Assembly: GCF_006337105.1 (NCBI RefSeq)
Contig: NZ_CP040871.1
Coordinates: forward strand, 2,017,501 to 2,081,500
Direction: 5' to 3'
Source of the DNA: Thermomonas aquatica
Lineage (GTDB): Bacteria > Pseudomonadota > Gammaproteobacteria > Xanthomonadales > Xanthomonadaceae
Length of the DNA: 64,000 bases
Shown in pieces: positions 28,159 through 37,108 of this stretch (its first letter is position 1; the number at the start of each line of letters is the position of its first letter). Position numbers and translations under genes: made by a program. The notes under the pieces are model-generated. The model had not been told where the DNA came from and made no database searches. It worked only from the letters and a program-made list of their open reading frames with translations.

Positions 28159-30033
28159 ATGACGACCGATTCGACGCAACACGCGCACCTGCGCGACGAG
28201 TCCACCACGCCCGGGCTGCCGGTATCGCCTTCGCTCGGCTCCAGCCTGGACGCCGCGCGCATGCCGCGGCGCTCGACCCTGGTCGAGCCGCGCGTGCTGT
28301 GGATCTGCGGGCTGGCGATGTTGCTGGGGGTTGCGGCCGCGCTGATCGCGCGGGTGCTGGTGATGCTGATCGCGCTGGTGACCAACCTGGCGTTCTACGG
28401 ACGCTGGTCGCTGCACGAGGTATCGCCGGCCGACCACCAGCTTGGCCCGTGGGTGGTGCTGGTGCCGGTGCTCGGTGGCCTGGTCGTCGGCCTGATGGCG
28501 CGTTGGGGTTCGCGCGCGATTCGCGGACACGGCATCCCGGAGGCGATGGAGCAGGTGCTGCTCAATGAATCGAAAATCCTGCCGCGGATCACCTTCCTCA
28601 AGCCGCTGTCGTCGGCGGTGGCGATCGGCACCGGCGGGCCGTTCGGCGCGGAGGGACCGATCATCGCCACCGGCGGTGCGCTCGGCTCCTTCCTCGGTCA
28701 GGTGCTGCATGTCACCGGGCAGGAGCGCAAGGTGCTGTTGGCGGCGGGTGCGGCCGGCGGGATGACCGCGATCTTCGGTGCGCCGCTGGCGGCGGTGGTG
28801 CTGGCGGTGGAACTGCTGCTGTTCGAGTTGCGGCCGCGCTCGCTGATCCCGGTGGCGCTGGCCACGGTGGCCGCAGCCGGCATTCGCGATGCCCTGGTCG
28901 GCGGCGGGCCGGTATTCGCGATGCCGCCGCTGGTCGAGCCGGGCATGGCGGCGCTGGTGGCGTATGTCGTGCTTGGCGCGCTGATCGGCTTGGCCAGCGT
29001 GGGTGCCACGCGCATCGTCTACGGCATCGAGGACGCATTCGAGAAACTGCCGATCCACTGGATGTGGTGGCCGGCGATCGGCGGCATCGCGGTCGGCGTG
29101 GTCGGCTGGTTCGCGCCGCTGACCCTGGGCGTGGGCTACACGAATATCGAGGACATCGTGTCCGGTCGCCTGGCGGTGGGCGCGCTCGCCTTCCTGTGCG
29201 CGATGAAGTTCCTGTCCTGGTCGATCGCGCTGGGCAGCGGCACCTCGGGCGGCACCCTGGCGCCGCTGTTCACCATCGGCGGCGCCCTCGGCGCGCTGGC
29301 CGGTTTCGGGCTGGTGGCGGTGGCGCCGCAGCTCGGCGTGGATCCGCGCATCGCCGGTTTGGTCGGCATGGCCGCCATCTTCGCCGGCGCTTCGCGCGCG
29401 CTGCTGACTTCGGTGGTGTTCGCGTTCGAGACCACCCGGCAGGCGCACGGCTTGCTGCCCTTGCTGGGTGGCTGCACCGCCGCGTACCTGGTGTCCGCGC
29501 TGACCATGCGCAACACCATCATGAGCGAGAAGATCGCGCGCCGCGGCGTGCGCGTACCCACCGAATACGCCGCCGACTACCTCGAGCAGGTGGCGGTGGG
29601 CGAGGCCTGCAGCCGCGACGTGGTCTCGCTGCGCACCTCGGACGCGCTCGGCGACGTGCGGGCCCTGATCAATTCCGGTCGCGCCGAATACCGCCACCAG
29701 GGCTTCCCGGTGGTCGACGACAGCGGCCGCGTGCGCGGCGTGGTCACCCGCCGCGTGCTGCTCGATCCAGCGCACCCCGGCCTGCGCCGGATCGGCGAAC
29801 TCGGCTTGCGCCCGCCGGTGGTGGTGCACGAACACCATTCGCTGCGCGAAGCCGCCGACCACATGGTCGCCGAGGACATCGGCCGGCTGATCGTGGTCGG
29901 CGCCGATGCGCCGCATCCCTTGCTCGGCATCCTCACCCGCGGCGATCTGCTGGCCGCGCACGGGCGACGCCTGAAGGAAGCGCACCAGGCCGCGCGCCAC
30001 CTGCGTTTCGGGCGCGACCAGGCCGCGCCGTGA
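28159..30033 (+). CDS. ClC-family chloride channel/transporter with CBS pair
   Basis: A 624-aa protein: polar N-terminus (1-45), about ten to twelve membrane segments (about 48-450), then two CBS domains (about 480-615; ACSRDVVSLRTSDALGDVRA and HHSLREAADHMVAEDI). ClC pore signatures: RGHGIPEAME (GSGIP position, Ser replaced by His), GGPFGAEGPI with the gating Glu, and SGGTLAPLFTIGG. It likely exchanges chloride or another anion for protons; which anion cannot be read from sequence. No Shine-Dalgarno is visible before the ATG because the palindrome at 28131 fills that place. Convergent with the S9 peptidase gene, 15 bp apart. Confidence 0.9.
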   Translation: MTTDSTQHAHLRDESTTPGLPVSPSLGSSLDAARMPRRSTLVEPRVLWICGLAMLLGVAAALIARVLVMLIALVTNLAFYGRWSLHEVSPADHQLGPWVVLVPVLGGLVVGLMARWGSRAIRGHGIPEAMEQVLLNESKILPRITFLKPLSSAVAIGTGGPFGAEGPIIATGGALGSFLGQVLHVTGQERKVLLAAGAAGGMTAIFGAPLAAVVLAVELLLFELRPRSLIPVALATVAAAGIRDALVGGGPVFAMPPLVEPGMAALVAYVVLGALIGLASVGATRIVYGIEDAFEKLPIHWMWWPAIGGIAVGVVGWFAPLTLGVGYTNIEDIVSGRLAVGALAFLCAMKFLSWSIALGSGTSGGTLAPLFTIGGALGALAGFGLVAVAPQLGVDPRIAGLVGMAAIFAGASRALLTSVVFAFETTRQAHGLLPLLGGCTAAYLVSALTMRNTIMSEKIARRGVRVPTEYAADYLEQVAVGEACSRDVVSLRTSDALGDVRALINSGRAEYRHQGFPVVDDSGRVRGVVTRRVLLDPAHPGLRRIGELGLRPPVVVHEHHSLREAADHMVAEDIGRLIVVGADAPHPLLGILTRGDLLAAHGRRLKEAHQAARHLRFGRDQAAP

Positions 30034-30048
30034 CGCATGCGCGGTGCG

Positions 30049-32043
30049 CTAGTGCGCACCGCCCAGCAGGTACTGCTGCCAGAACAGCATGGTCGCCGCG
30101 CCGAACCAGTCGTTGTTCGCCTTCTTGGCGAAACCGTGGCCTTCGTCGGCGTAGAGCAGGTACCACACCGGCACGCCGTTGCCGCGCACCGCCTTCACGA
30201 TCTGCTCGGCTTCGGTGTAGGGCACGCGCGGATCGTTGCGGCCCTGCGCCACGAACAGCGGCACCTTGATCTTCGCGGCGTTGTTGAGCGGCGAGATGCG
30301 CTCGAACACCGCGTTCATCGCCGGGTCGCGTTCGTCGCCGTACTCGGCGCGGCGCAGGTCGCGGCGGTAGCTCTCGGTGTTCTTGAGGAAGGTGCCGAAG
30401 TGGGAGATGCCGACCACGTCGACGCCGGCGCGGATGCGGTCGCTGTAATGGGTGAGCGCGGCCAGCACCATGTAACCGCCGTAGCTGCCGCCCATCACGC
30501 CGACACGCGACGCATCGAGTTCCGGTTGTTTGGCGATCCAGTCCAGCAGCGCACCGATGTCCTTGACCGAATCCTCGCGCTTCTCCGCGTTGTCCAGCGA
30601 CAGGTAGGTCTTGCCGTAGCCGGTCGAGCCGCGCACGTTCGGCACCAGCATCGCCACCCCGAGCTCGTTGGCCAGGTATTGCGCGGTGGCGCTGAAGCTC
30701 GGCAGCGACTGGCCCTCGGGCCCGCCGTGGATGTTGATCACCACCGGGTACTTGCCGGTTTTCGAGGGCTTGGTCGGCTTGTAGTAGAACGCCGGGATCG
30801 TGCGTTGCTTGCCGTCGACCTTGTCGAAGGTGGGGTAGCGCACCAGGGTTGGCGCGATGAATTTCGCTGCATCCAGCCCGCCGACTTCGCTTTGCGTCCA
30901 GCGCGTCACCATCGCTGCCGCAAGATCGATCACGTACACATCGCTGGGCGAGGTCGCGCTGTTCATGCTCAACGCCAGCCGTCCGCCGTCCGGCGAGAAC
31001 GCCATGCCGCCCATCACGCCGACCGGCAGCGCGGGCAGTCGGATTTCCTTGTGATCGGGCAGCGACAGCAGGTGCAACCTGTCGATGCCGTCCTCGTTGG
31101 TGGTGTAGGCGAGGTGCCTGCCGTCGTCGGAGAGGGTGAAGCCTTCGACATCCCACGGGATGTTCGCGGTCAGTACCTCGAACTTGCCGCTGTCGGGATT
31201 GTGGTAACGCAGGGTCTTGAACTCCTGCGGCTTGCCCTGCAGCGGTTCGTCGGAGATGAAGTAGACCGACTTGCCATCGGGGGCGAACGCGAAACCGCCG
31301 AAGCTGGCCTTGCCGCCATCGACCGGGAACAGGGTGAGCTTGCCGGTCGCCACGTCCACTTCGCCCGGATACGACTCCGCGGCGGACACATACTTCATCA
31401 CCAGCAGCTGGGTGCCGTCCGGCGAGAAATCCATCGGCGACCAGTTGCCGCCGGCATCGACCAACAGCTTGGTCTCGCCGGTGCGGGTGTTGCGCAGCCA
31501 CACGTCGCGGTCGGTGCCGTTGCGCGCGGTGCTGCTGTAGGCCATCAGCCCGCCGTCGCGGCTGAGCGTGGTGCCGCCGTTCTGGCTGCGTCCGCCGTCG
31601 GTGAGCAGGGTGATCGAACGGGTGGCGTTGTCGAACCAGTACAGCTGGCTGAACTCGTCGCCGCCCTTGTCCTTGGCGAACACGAAGCCGTCGCGCCACG
31701 CCTTCGCCGGCGAGGGCGTGATGCCGCCCACCGGTTCCGGATAGAACGTCAGTTGCTCGCGCATGCCCAGCGGCTGGCAGACGCGGTGCGCCTGCGCGGT
31801 CTCGGCGAAGCGGGTGCTGATCAGCAGGCAGCCGTCCCTGGTCCAGCCCGCAAGGCCGGCGCCGCGGGTGTTCTGGTAGCGGTTGAGTTGCTCGATCAGG
31901 TCGGCGGGGATCGCCGGGATGTTCTCGCTGGTGCGGTTACCGACGACTTCGCGCTTCACATCGGCGTTCTGCGCGAAGGCGGGCAGGGCCGCGAGCAGGG
32001 CGGCGAACAGGACGGTGCGGGCACTGGAATCGAAGCGGGACAT
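30049..32043 (-). CDS. S9-family prolyl oligopeptidase-type serine peptidase, secreted
   Basis: A 664-aa protein: signal peptide 1-25 (ending AFAQ), a beta-propeller of TolB/DPP-like blades (about 60-390; repeated SPDG and RDGG turns) and an alpha/beta hydrolase domain (about 400-660). Catalytic triad: Ser in GGSYGGYMV, Asp in GRNDPRVP, His in DEGHGFAK. Predicted periplasmic dipeptidyl or oligopeptidase. GGGGAAG precedes the ATG. It lies where rpoD is often found after dnaG, but is unrelated to that operon. Confidence 0.93.
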   Translation of the reverse strand: MSRFDSSARTVLFAALLAALPAFAQNADVKREVVGNRTSENIPAIPADLIEQLNRYQNTRGAGLAGWTRDGCLLISTRFAETAQAHRVCQPLGMREQLTFYPEPVGGITPSPAKAWRDGFVFAKDKGGDEFSQLYWFDNATRSITLLTDGGRSQNGGTTLSRDGGLMAYSSTARNGTDRDVWLRNTRTGETKLLVDAGGNWSPMDFSPDGTQLLVMKYVSAAESYPGEVDVATGKLTLFPVDGGKASFGGFAFAPDGKSVYFISDEPLQGKPQEFKTLRYHNPDSGKFEVLTANIPWDVEGFTLSDDGRHLAYTTNEDGIDRLHLLSLPDHKEIRLPALPVGVMGGMAFSPDGGRLALSMNSATSPSDVYVIDLAAAMVTRWTQSEVGGLDAAKFIAPTLVRYPTFDKVDGKQRTIPAFYYKPTKPSKTGKYPVVINIHGGPEGQSLPSFSATAQYLANELGVAMLVPNVRGSTGYGKTYLSLDNAEKREDSVKDIGALLDWIAKQPELDASRVGVMGGSYGGYMVLAALTHYSDRIRAGVDVVGISHFGTFLKNTESYRRDLRRAEYGDERDPAMNAVFERISPLNNAAKIKVPLFVAQGRNDPRVPYTEAEQIVKAVRGNGVPVWYLLYADEGHGFAKKANNDWFGAATMLFWQQYLLGGAH

Positions 32044-32119
32044 CGGGCTTCCCCGACCGGATGGAAGCCGCAGCTTATCGCGATGGGATGGCGCCGCCTG
32101 CGCCGGAAGTCATGCGCGG

Positions 32120-33832
32120 CTAGCGGGCTAGTCGGGCCTGCAGCAGTTCGCGCAGTTCCTGCTTGTCGGCATCGTTGAGGCCGCCGTCGCGCTGCTGCCG
32201 TTGCAGTTCGTCGAGGCGCTGCTGCAGCACCTGCCTGTCCAGCTGCGCCATCGCATCGAGGAATTCGGCGCGCAAGGCGTCCTCTTCGCCGGGCAGGTTC
32301 AGCGCGGCGAGTTTCTGCAGCGAGCCGGCTTCGTCGCGTTCGGCGAAATGCTCGAGCAGGGCGCCGGTGCTGATTTCCGGGCGCTCGCGCACCAGCAGCA
32401 CAAGTTCCGACAGCAGCTCGATGCCGGGCTGGCGCAAGGCGGCGAAGCGGTAAGGCGGCTGCAGCTCCGATGCCAAGGAAGGGTTCTGAGTCACTAGCGT
32501 GATCGCAGTCCGAACAATGCTGCGTTTAGCAGATGAAGTATCCGGACCTTTGACTTGCGCCGGTGCGTCTTGAACTCGAACATCGACACCTGTTAGTTCG
32601 ATAATTCGAGAAGCGATGGCATCGAGGAATCCGCCGTCGGGAATTGAGCGAACATGCGATCTGCAACGATCCGCGAGTGCTGCCTTGCCGCTGAAGCTGG
32701 TAAGGCTAATTCCTTTGACTTGTTCAGTGAGATAGAACTCCGACAGCGGGGTGGCATCGCGCAGGCGCGCATCGAAACCGTCCATGCCTTCCTGGCGCAC
32801 GATCGAATCCGGATCCTCGCCATCCGGCAGGAACAGGAAGAACGCTTGGCGCCCGTCCTTCATTCGCGGCAACACCGATTCCAGCGCCTTCCACGCCGCG
32901 CTGCGGCCGGCGCGGTCGCCGTCGAAGCAGAAGTACACGTCCGGCGCATTGCGGAACAACAGCTCGGCGTGGTCCGGCGTGGTCGCGGTGCCCAGCGTGG
33001 CGACGGCTTGCGAGACGCCGTACTGCGCCAGCGCGACCACGTCCATGTAGCCCTCGACCACGATCAGGCGGTCGAGCTTGGCGTTCGCCTGCTTGGCCTG
33101 CCACAGGCCGTACAACTCGCGGCCCTTGTGGAACAGCGCGGTTTCCGGCGAGTTGAGGTATTTCGGGGAATCCTCGGGATCGATCACCCGGCCGCCGAAG
33201 GCGATGGTGCGGCCGCGGCGGTCGTGGATCGGGAACATCAGGCGGTCGCGGAACTTGTCGTAGACATGGCCCTTGTCGTTCTTCGAGAACAGGCCGCCGC
33301 GTTCCAGCAATTGCATCCGCCGCGGGTCGGTGCCGAGCGTATCGCGCAATGCGGAGAATCCATCCGGCGCGTAGCCGATCGCGTAGCGCTCCACGATCTC
33401 CGCCGCGATGCCGCGTTTTTCGATATATGCACGCGCTTTCCCGCTGTTCGCCAACTGGCCGCGGAAAAAGCTGGATGCCGCTTCCATCGCGCCGTACAGG
33501 TCGCGGGTTTCCGGATTGGCGTTGCGCTGCTGGGTATCGCGCGGAATTTCCATCCCGACGCGCTTGGCGAGTTCGTCGACCGCATCGAGGAATTCGAGGC
33601 GGTCGTAATTCATCAGGAAGCTGATCGCAGTGCCGTGCGCGCCGCAGCCGAAGCAGTGGTAGAACTGCTTGGTCGGCGAGACGGTGAATGACGCCGAACG
33701 CTCGTCGTGGAACGGACAACGCGAGGCGTATTCCTTGCCCTGCCGCTTCAGCGGCACGCGTGCCTGGACGACCTCGACGATATCGGTCCGCGCCAGCAAA
33801 TCGTCGATGAACGCGTCGGGGATGCGGGCCAT
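32120..33832 (-). CDS. dnaG: DNA primase
   Basis: A 570-aa primase that makes RNA primers for replication. N-terminal zinc-binding domain with Cys 39, His 42, Cys 60 and Cys 63; RNA polymerase core with TOPRIM motifs VVEGYMDVV and CFDGDRAG; C-terminal DnaB-interaction domain (about 440-570). About 280 bp (roughly 32465-32745, coding residues near 365-455, across the core/C-terminal junction) has clearly lower GC and A/T-ending codons unlike the rest. TACACT lies six bases before the ATG with no Shine-Dalgarno, suggesting a leaderless message. Third or fourth gene of an rpsU-yqeY-GNAT-dnaG series. Confidence 0.97.
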   Translation of the reverse strand: MARIPDAFIDDLLARTDIVEVVQARVPLKRQGKEYASRCPFHDERSASFTVSPTKQFYHCFGCGAHGTAISFLMNYDRLEFLDAVDELAKRVGMEIPRDTQQRNANPETRDLYGAMEAASSFFRGQLANSGKARAYIEKRGIAAEIVERYAIGYAPDGFSALRDTLGTDPRRMQLLERGGLFSKNDKGHVYDKFRDRLMFPIHDRRGRTIAFGGRVIDPEDSPKYLNSPETALFHKGRELYGLWQAKQANAKLDRLIVVEGYMDVVALAQYGVSQAVATLGTATTPDHAELLFRNAPDVYFCFDGDRAGRSAAWKALESVLPRMKDGRQAFFLFLPDGEDPDSIVRQEGMDGFDARLRDATPLSEFYLTEQVKGISLTSFSGKAALADRCRSHVRSIPDGGFLDAIASRIIELTGVDVRVQDAPAQVKGPDTSSAKRSIVRTAITLVTQNPSLASELQPPYRFAALRQPGIELLSELVLLVRERPEISTGALLEHFAERDEAGSLQKLAALNLPGEEDALRAEFLDAMAQLDRQVLQQRLDELQRQQRDGGLNDADKQELRELLQARLAR

Positions 33833-33838
33833 GTTGTT

Positions 33839-33844
33839 AGTGTA
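33839..33844 (-). promoter_or_regulatory. -10 element of dnaG with N6 spacing to ATG
   Basis: TACACT on the minus strand, exactly six bases (AACAAC) before the dnaG ATG. This would place +1 on the A of ATG. No Shine-Dalgarno and no clear -35. Confidence 0.5.
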
Positions 33845-33868
33845 GAGCGCGCCTAGTCGCCACGCAGG

Positions 33869-34369
33869 TCACAGCGCGTCGTGCGATGCCAGCGCGCGCA
33901 GGGCGTCGCCTTCCAGCCGCTGCACCGTCCATTCGTCCATGCCGACCGCACCCAAGCTGCGGTAGAAGCCGATGGCGGGCGCGTTCCAGTCGAGCACGCT
34001 CCATTCGAAGCGGCCGCAATCGCGCTGCACGGCGATCCGCGCCAGCGCCGCCATCAAATGCTTGCCGAGGCCGGAGCCGCGGAAGGCCGGGCGCACGAAC
34101 AGGTCCTCGAGGTACAACCCGCGCTTGCCGAGGAAGGTGCTGAAGTTGTGGAAGAACAGGGCGAAGCCGGCGGCCTGCCCATCGACCTCGCCGATCAGCA
34201 CTTCCGCCGCCGGTTGCGCGCCGAACAGTTGCGCGCGCAGGTCGTCGTCGGTGGCCGCCGCGGCATCCGCCAGTCGCTCGTACTCGGCCAGCTCGGCGAT
34301 CAACTGCCGGATCAGCGGCACGTCGTCGACGGTGGCGGGGCGGATCGACAGCAGCGGATGCGCGGCCAC
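33869..34369 (-). CDS. GNAT-family N-acetyltransferase, diamine acetyltransferase-like
   Basis: A 166-aa GNAT protein. Acetyl-CoA binding motif A is VRPAFRGSGLGKHLM (about 91-105); LYLEDLFV precedes it and FEWSVLDWNAPAIGFYRSLGA follows, a combination typical of the spermidine/spermine (SSAT-like) acetyltransferase branch. Acceptor not certain. Starts at GTG, three bases after the yqeY stop, so it is probably co-transcribed with it. Confidence 0.85.
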   Translation of the reverse strand: MAAHPLLSIRPATVDDVPLIRQLIAELAEYERLADAAAATDDDLRAQLFGAQPAAEVLIGEVDGQAAGFALFFHNFSTFLGKRGLYLEDLFVRPAFRGSGLGKHLMAALARIAVQRDCGRFEWSVLDWNAPAIGFYRSLGAVGMDEWTVQRLEGDALRALASHDAL

Positions 34370-34372
34370 GGC

Positions 34373-34816
34373 TCAGCCCAGTTTCTGCTTCACCAGCTTG
34401 CTGACCAGGCCCATGTCGGCTTGACCGGCCAGCGCCGGCTTGAGCACGCCCATCAGCTTGCCGATATCGGCGGCGGAGGCGGCGCCGGTGGCGGCCATGG
34501 CCTTGTCGATTTCGGCCAGGATCGCGGCCTCGTCCAGCTTGGCCGGCAGGTAGGCGTCGATCACGCCGAGCTCGTAGCGCTCGACCGCGGCCAGGTCCTC
34601 GCGCGCGGCGGCTTCGTACTGGGTGATCGAGTCCTTGCGCTGCTTGACCATCTTCTCCAGCACCGCCAGCACCAGCGCGTCGGTCATCTCGACGCGCTCG
34701 TCGACTTCCTTCTGCTTGATCGCGGCGTTGATCAGGCGGATCACGGCCAGGCGATCCTTCTCACCGGCCTTCATCGCGGTCTTCATGTCGTCGGTAAGTC
34801 GGGCTTTCAGGCTCAT
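34373..34816 (-). CDS. YqeY/GatB-domain protein
   Basis: A 147-aa helical protein of the YqeY family, which shares the tRNA-binding tail domain of the GatB amidotransferase subunit. Recognisable parts are AMKAGEKDRLAVIRLINAAI, the MVKQRKDSI helix and GKLMGVLKP near the end. Its role is unsettled. ATG at 34816 has a very strong AGGAGAAGG; the longer frame starting at 34846 is rejected. It follows rpsU in many Proteobacteria, as here. Confidence 0.92.
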   Translation of the reverse strand: MSLKARLTDDMKTAMKAGEKDRLAVIRLINAAIKQKEVDERVEMTDALVLAVLEKMVKQRKDSITQYEAAAREDLAAVERYELGVIDAYLPAKLDEAAILAEIDKAMAATGAASAADIGKLMGVLKPALAGQADMGLVSKLVKQKLG

Positions 34817-34852
34817 GGCCTTCTCCTCGCAAAAATTCGGAATCACAGAAAC

Positions 34853-34887
34853 GCGAAAAGCCGGCGGCGCGGGTGCGCGGCCGGCTT
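34853..34887 (-). terminator. Terminator/attenuator after rpsU
   Basis: Arms AAGCCGGC/GCCGGCTT with a GC-rich loop and a TTTT tail on the minus strand, about 20 bp after the rpsU stop. It separates the highly expressed S21 gene from yqeY and dnaG; partial readthrough is likely. Confidence 0.75.
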
Positions 34888-34907
34888 CAGGCGCAACAAG
34901 CGCGCGC

Positions 34908-35123
34908 TCAGTACAGGCGCTGGCGCTTGGTGACGTCGCGGCCGGCGCGACGCGCCTGGCGCTTCACGGCAGCCGCGGCCTTGCGCTTGCGCTCCTGGGT
35001 CGGCTTCTCGTAGAACTCGCGCTTGCGGGTTTCGGCCAGCACGCCGGCCTTTTCGCAGGTGCGCTTGAAGCGACGCAGGGCAAACTCGAAGGGTTCGTTT
35101 TCGCGGACTTTGACGCTGGGCAT
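34908..35123 (-). CDS. rpsU: 30S ribosomal protein S21
   Basis: A 71-aa, very basic protein ([18 protein letters not shown]), full length for bS21. It binds the 30S platform near the anti-Shine-Dalgarno and aids initiation. First gene of the macromolecular-synthesis series, transcribed from the promoter at 35174-35203 and closed by the terminator at 34853. Confidence 0.98.
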   Translation of the reverse strand: MPSVKVRENEPFEFALRRFKRTCEKAGVLAETRKREFYEKPTQERKRKAAAAVKRQARRAGRDVTKRQRLY

Positions 35124-35173
35124 CGTGGAATCTCGGTTCAGGGAACTGCCCGATCCGTTCGGGCGAGCCGCGC

Positions 35174-35203
35174 ATGATAGCAGCGCCGACCGATCTGGCG
35201 CAA
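35174..35203 (-). promoter_or_regulatory. Candidate sigma-70 promoter of rpsU
   Basis: Minus strand TTGCGC (35203-35198), 18-bp spacer, TATCAT (35179-35174). Predicted leader about 45 nt. It lies in the 89-bp divergent gap with tsaD. Confidence 0.55.
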
Positions 35204-35212
35204 CATAGCGCC

Positions 35213-36238
35213 ATGAAAGTCCTCGGCATCGAATCCTCCTGCGACGAAACCGGCGTGGCCGTGTACGACACCGCCCTGTCCGGCGCGGCCGGCCTGCGCG
35301 CCCACGCGGTGTACAGCCAGATCGCCCTGCACGCCGAATACGGCGGGGTGGTGCCGGAGCTGGCCAGCCGCGACCACGTGCGCAAGCTGCTGCCGCTGGT
35401 CCGGCAGACCCTGGGCGAGGCCGGCCTGTCGGTGTCGGACCTCGACGGCGTGGCCTACACGGCCGGGCCGGGGCTGGTCGGGGCGCTGCTGGTCGGTGCC
35501 GGGGTGGCGCGCTCGCTGGCCTGGGCGCTGGATCTGCCGGCGATCGGCGTCCACCACATGGAAGGCCACCTGCTGGCGCCGTTGATGGAGGACGACCCGC
35601 CCGAGGCCCCGTTCGTGGCCCTGCTGGTCTCCGGCGGGCATACCCAGCTGGTGGCGGTGGATCGCATCGGCAGCTACCGCCTGCTGGGCGAGACCCTGGA
35701 CGATGCCGCCGGCGAGGCCTTCGACAAGACCGCGAAACTGATGGGCCTGCCGTATCCGGGCGGCCCGCAGCTGGCCAAGCTGGCCGAAACCGGCACGCCG
35801 GGCGTGTTCAAGTTCTCCCGCCCGATGACCGACCGCCCCGGGTTGGATTTCAGTTTCAGCGGCCTGAAGACCCAGGTGCTGCTGGCCTGGCGCGACAGCG
35901 ATCAAACCGATGCGACCAAGGCAAACATCGCCCGCGGTTTCGAAGACGCGGTGGTGGACACGCTGGCGATCAAGTGCGAACGCGCGCTGGAGGCGGCCGG
36001 CTGCAAGGTGCTGGTGGTCGCCGGTGGCGTCGGTGCCAACAAGCGCCTGCGCGCCAAGCTGCAGGCGATGACGGAGCAGCGCGGCGGCCGGGTCTGCTTC
36101 CCGCGCCCGGCGCTGTGCACCGACAACGGCGCGATGATCGCCTTCGCCGGCGCGCTGCGGCTGCAGGCCGGCCAGCACGACGATGCCGCGGTGCACGTCA
36201 CCCCGCGCTGGGACATGGCCACGCTGCCGGCGGTGTGA
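35213..36238 (+). CDS. tsaD: tRNA N6-adenosine threonylcarbamoyltransferase
   Basis: A 341-aa enzyme that transfers threonylcarbamoyl to A37 of ANN-decoding tRNAs, working with TsaB, TsaE and TsaC. ASKHA-fold motifs: [10 protein letters not shown] at the N-terminus, the metal histidines in HHMEGH (His 115 and His 119), VSGGHTQ, and [12 protein letters not shown] at 35213 begins the conserved MKVLGIESS; a longer in-frame ATG start is rejected. CAACAT lies six bases before the ATG, a weak version of the -10/N6/ATG arrangement. Divergent from rpsU, a common order. Confidence 0.97.
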   Translation: MKVLGIESSCDETGVAVYDTALSGAAGLRAHAVYSQIALHAEYGGVVPELASRDHVRKLLPLVRQTLGEAGLSVSDLDGVAYTAGPGLVGALLVGAGVARSLAWALDLPAIGVHHMEGHLLAPLMEDDPPEAPFVALLVSGGHTQLVAVDRIGSYRLLGETLDDAAGEAFDKTAKLMGLPYPGGPQLAKLAETGTPGVFKFSRPMTDRPGLDFSFSGLKTQVLLAWRDSDQTDATKANIARGFEDAVVDTLAIKCERALEAAGCKVLVVAGGVGANKRLRAKLQAMTEQRGGRVCFPRPALCTDNGAMIAFAGALRLQAGQHDDAAVHVTPRWDMATLPAV

Positions 36239-36251
36239 TCGGTCGGCACGT

Positions 36252-36257
36252 TATCCT
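36252..36257 (+). promoter_or_regulatory. -10-like TATCCT six bases before folB
   Basis: TATCCT, then six bases (GACGGC), then the folB ATG. No Shine-Dalgarno. It may give a leaderless folB-folK message separate from tsaD readthrough. Confidence 0.45.
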
Positions 36258-36263
36258 GACGGC

Positions 36264-36620
36264 ATGAGCGACAAGGTCTTCATCGAAGGGCTCGAGATCG
36301 AGACCCTGATCGGCATCTACGACTGGGAACGGCGGATCCGCCAGACCCTCGTCTTCGACATCGAGATGGCGTTCGACAACCGCATCCCCGCCGCCAGCGA
36401 CGACATCGCGCTGACCCTGAACTACAAGGACGTCAGCAAGCGGCTGATCGACTACGTCGGCCAATCGAGTTTCGGCCTGGTGGAAACGCTGGCCGAGCGC
36501 TGCGCCGAGATCATCCTCGGCGAATTCAACGTCTCCCACGTGCGGCTGAAGCTGAGCAAGCCCGGCGCGGTGCGCGGCGCGCGCGCGGTGGGCGTGATCA
36601 TCGAACGCAGCCGGACCTGA
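36264..36620 (+). CDS. folB: Dihydroneopterin aldolase
   Basis: A 118-aa tetrahydrofolate-pathway enzyme that splits dihydroneopterin to 6-hydroxymethyl-dihydropterin and glycolaldehyde. Typical segments: IEGLEIETLIGIYDWER at the start, TLNYKDVSKRL in the middle (Tyr), LVETLAERCAE (catalytic Glu) and LKLSKPGAVRGA (active-site Lys). TGATG overlap couples it to folK, the next enzyme of the pathway. Confidence 0.95.
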   Translation: MSDKVFIEGLEIETLIGIYDWERRIRQTLVFDIEMAFDNRIPAASDDIALTLNYKDVSKRLIDYVGQSSFGLVETLAERCAEIILGEFNVSHVRLKLSKPGAVRGARAVGVIIERSRT

Positions 36621-37105
36621 TGGGCTACGCGTACCTCAGCCTCGGCAGCAATGTCGATGCGCAAGCGCACCTGCGCAAGGCGGTGGCGGCCCTGCGCGCG
36701 CGCTTCGGCGAGATCGCGCTGTCCGATGCCTACGTGTTCCCCGCGGTCGGTTTCGAGGGCGGCGATTTCCTCAATGCCGCCGCCGTCGTCGACAGCGACC
36801 TCGACCCGTTCGCCCTGAACGACTGGCTGCATGCGCTGGAGGACGCGCATGGCCGCGACCGCAGCGGGCCGCGCTACGGCGACCGTACGCTGGACATCGA
36901 CATCGTGTTCTACGACGACCTGGTGCTGGACGGCCCCGGTCACCTGCAGCTGCCGCGCGACGAGCTCAGGCACGCCTTCGTGCTGCAGCCGCTGGCGGAG
37001 ATCGCGCCGGACTTCATCGATCCGCGCAGTGGCCAGCCGCTGCAGGTCCTGTGGCGCGCGCATCGCGAGCATGGCGTCGCCCGCGAACGCGTCGCCATCG
37101 ACTGA
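36620..37105 (+). CDS. folK: 6-hydroxymethyl-7,8-dihydropterin pyrophosphokinase
   Basis: A 161-aa HPPK. It opens with YLSLGSNVDAQ, and carries the signature DRSGPRYGDRTLDIDIVFYDD (RxGxRxxxRxLDxD metal/ATP site) and LPRDELRHAFVLQPL (RxFVL..L). It transfers pyrophosphate from ATP to the FolB product. Converges on the SDR gene with only three bases between the stops. Confidence 0.95.
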   Translation: MGYAYLSLGSNVDAQAHLRKAVAALRARFGEIALSDAYVFPAVGFEGGDFLNAAAVVDSDLDPFALNDWLHALEDAHGRDRSGPRYGDRTLDIDIVFYDDLVLDGPGHLQLPRDELRHAFVLQPLAEIAPDFIDPRSGQPLQVLWRAHREHGVARERVAID

Positions 37106-37108
37106 ACT

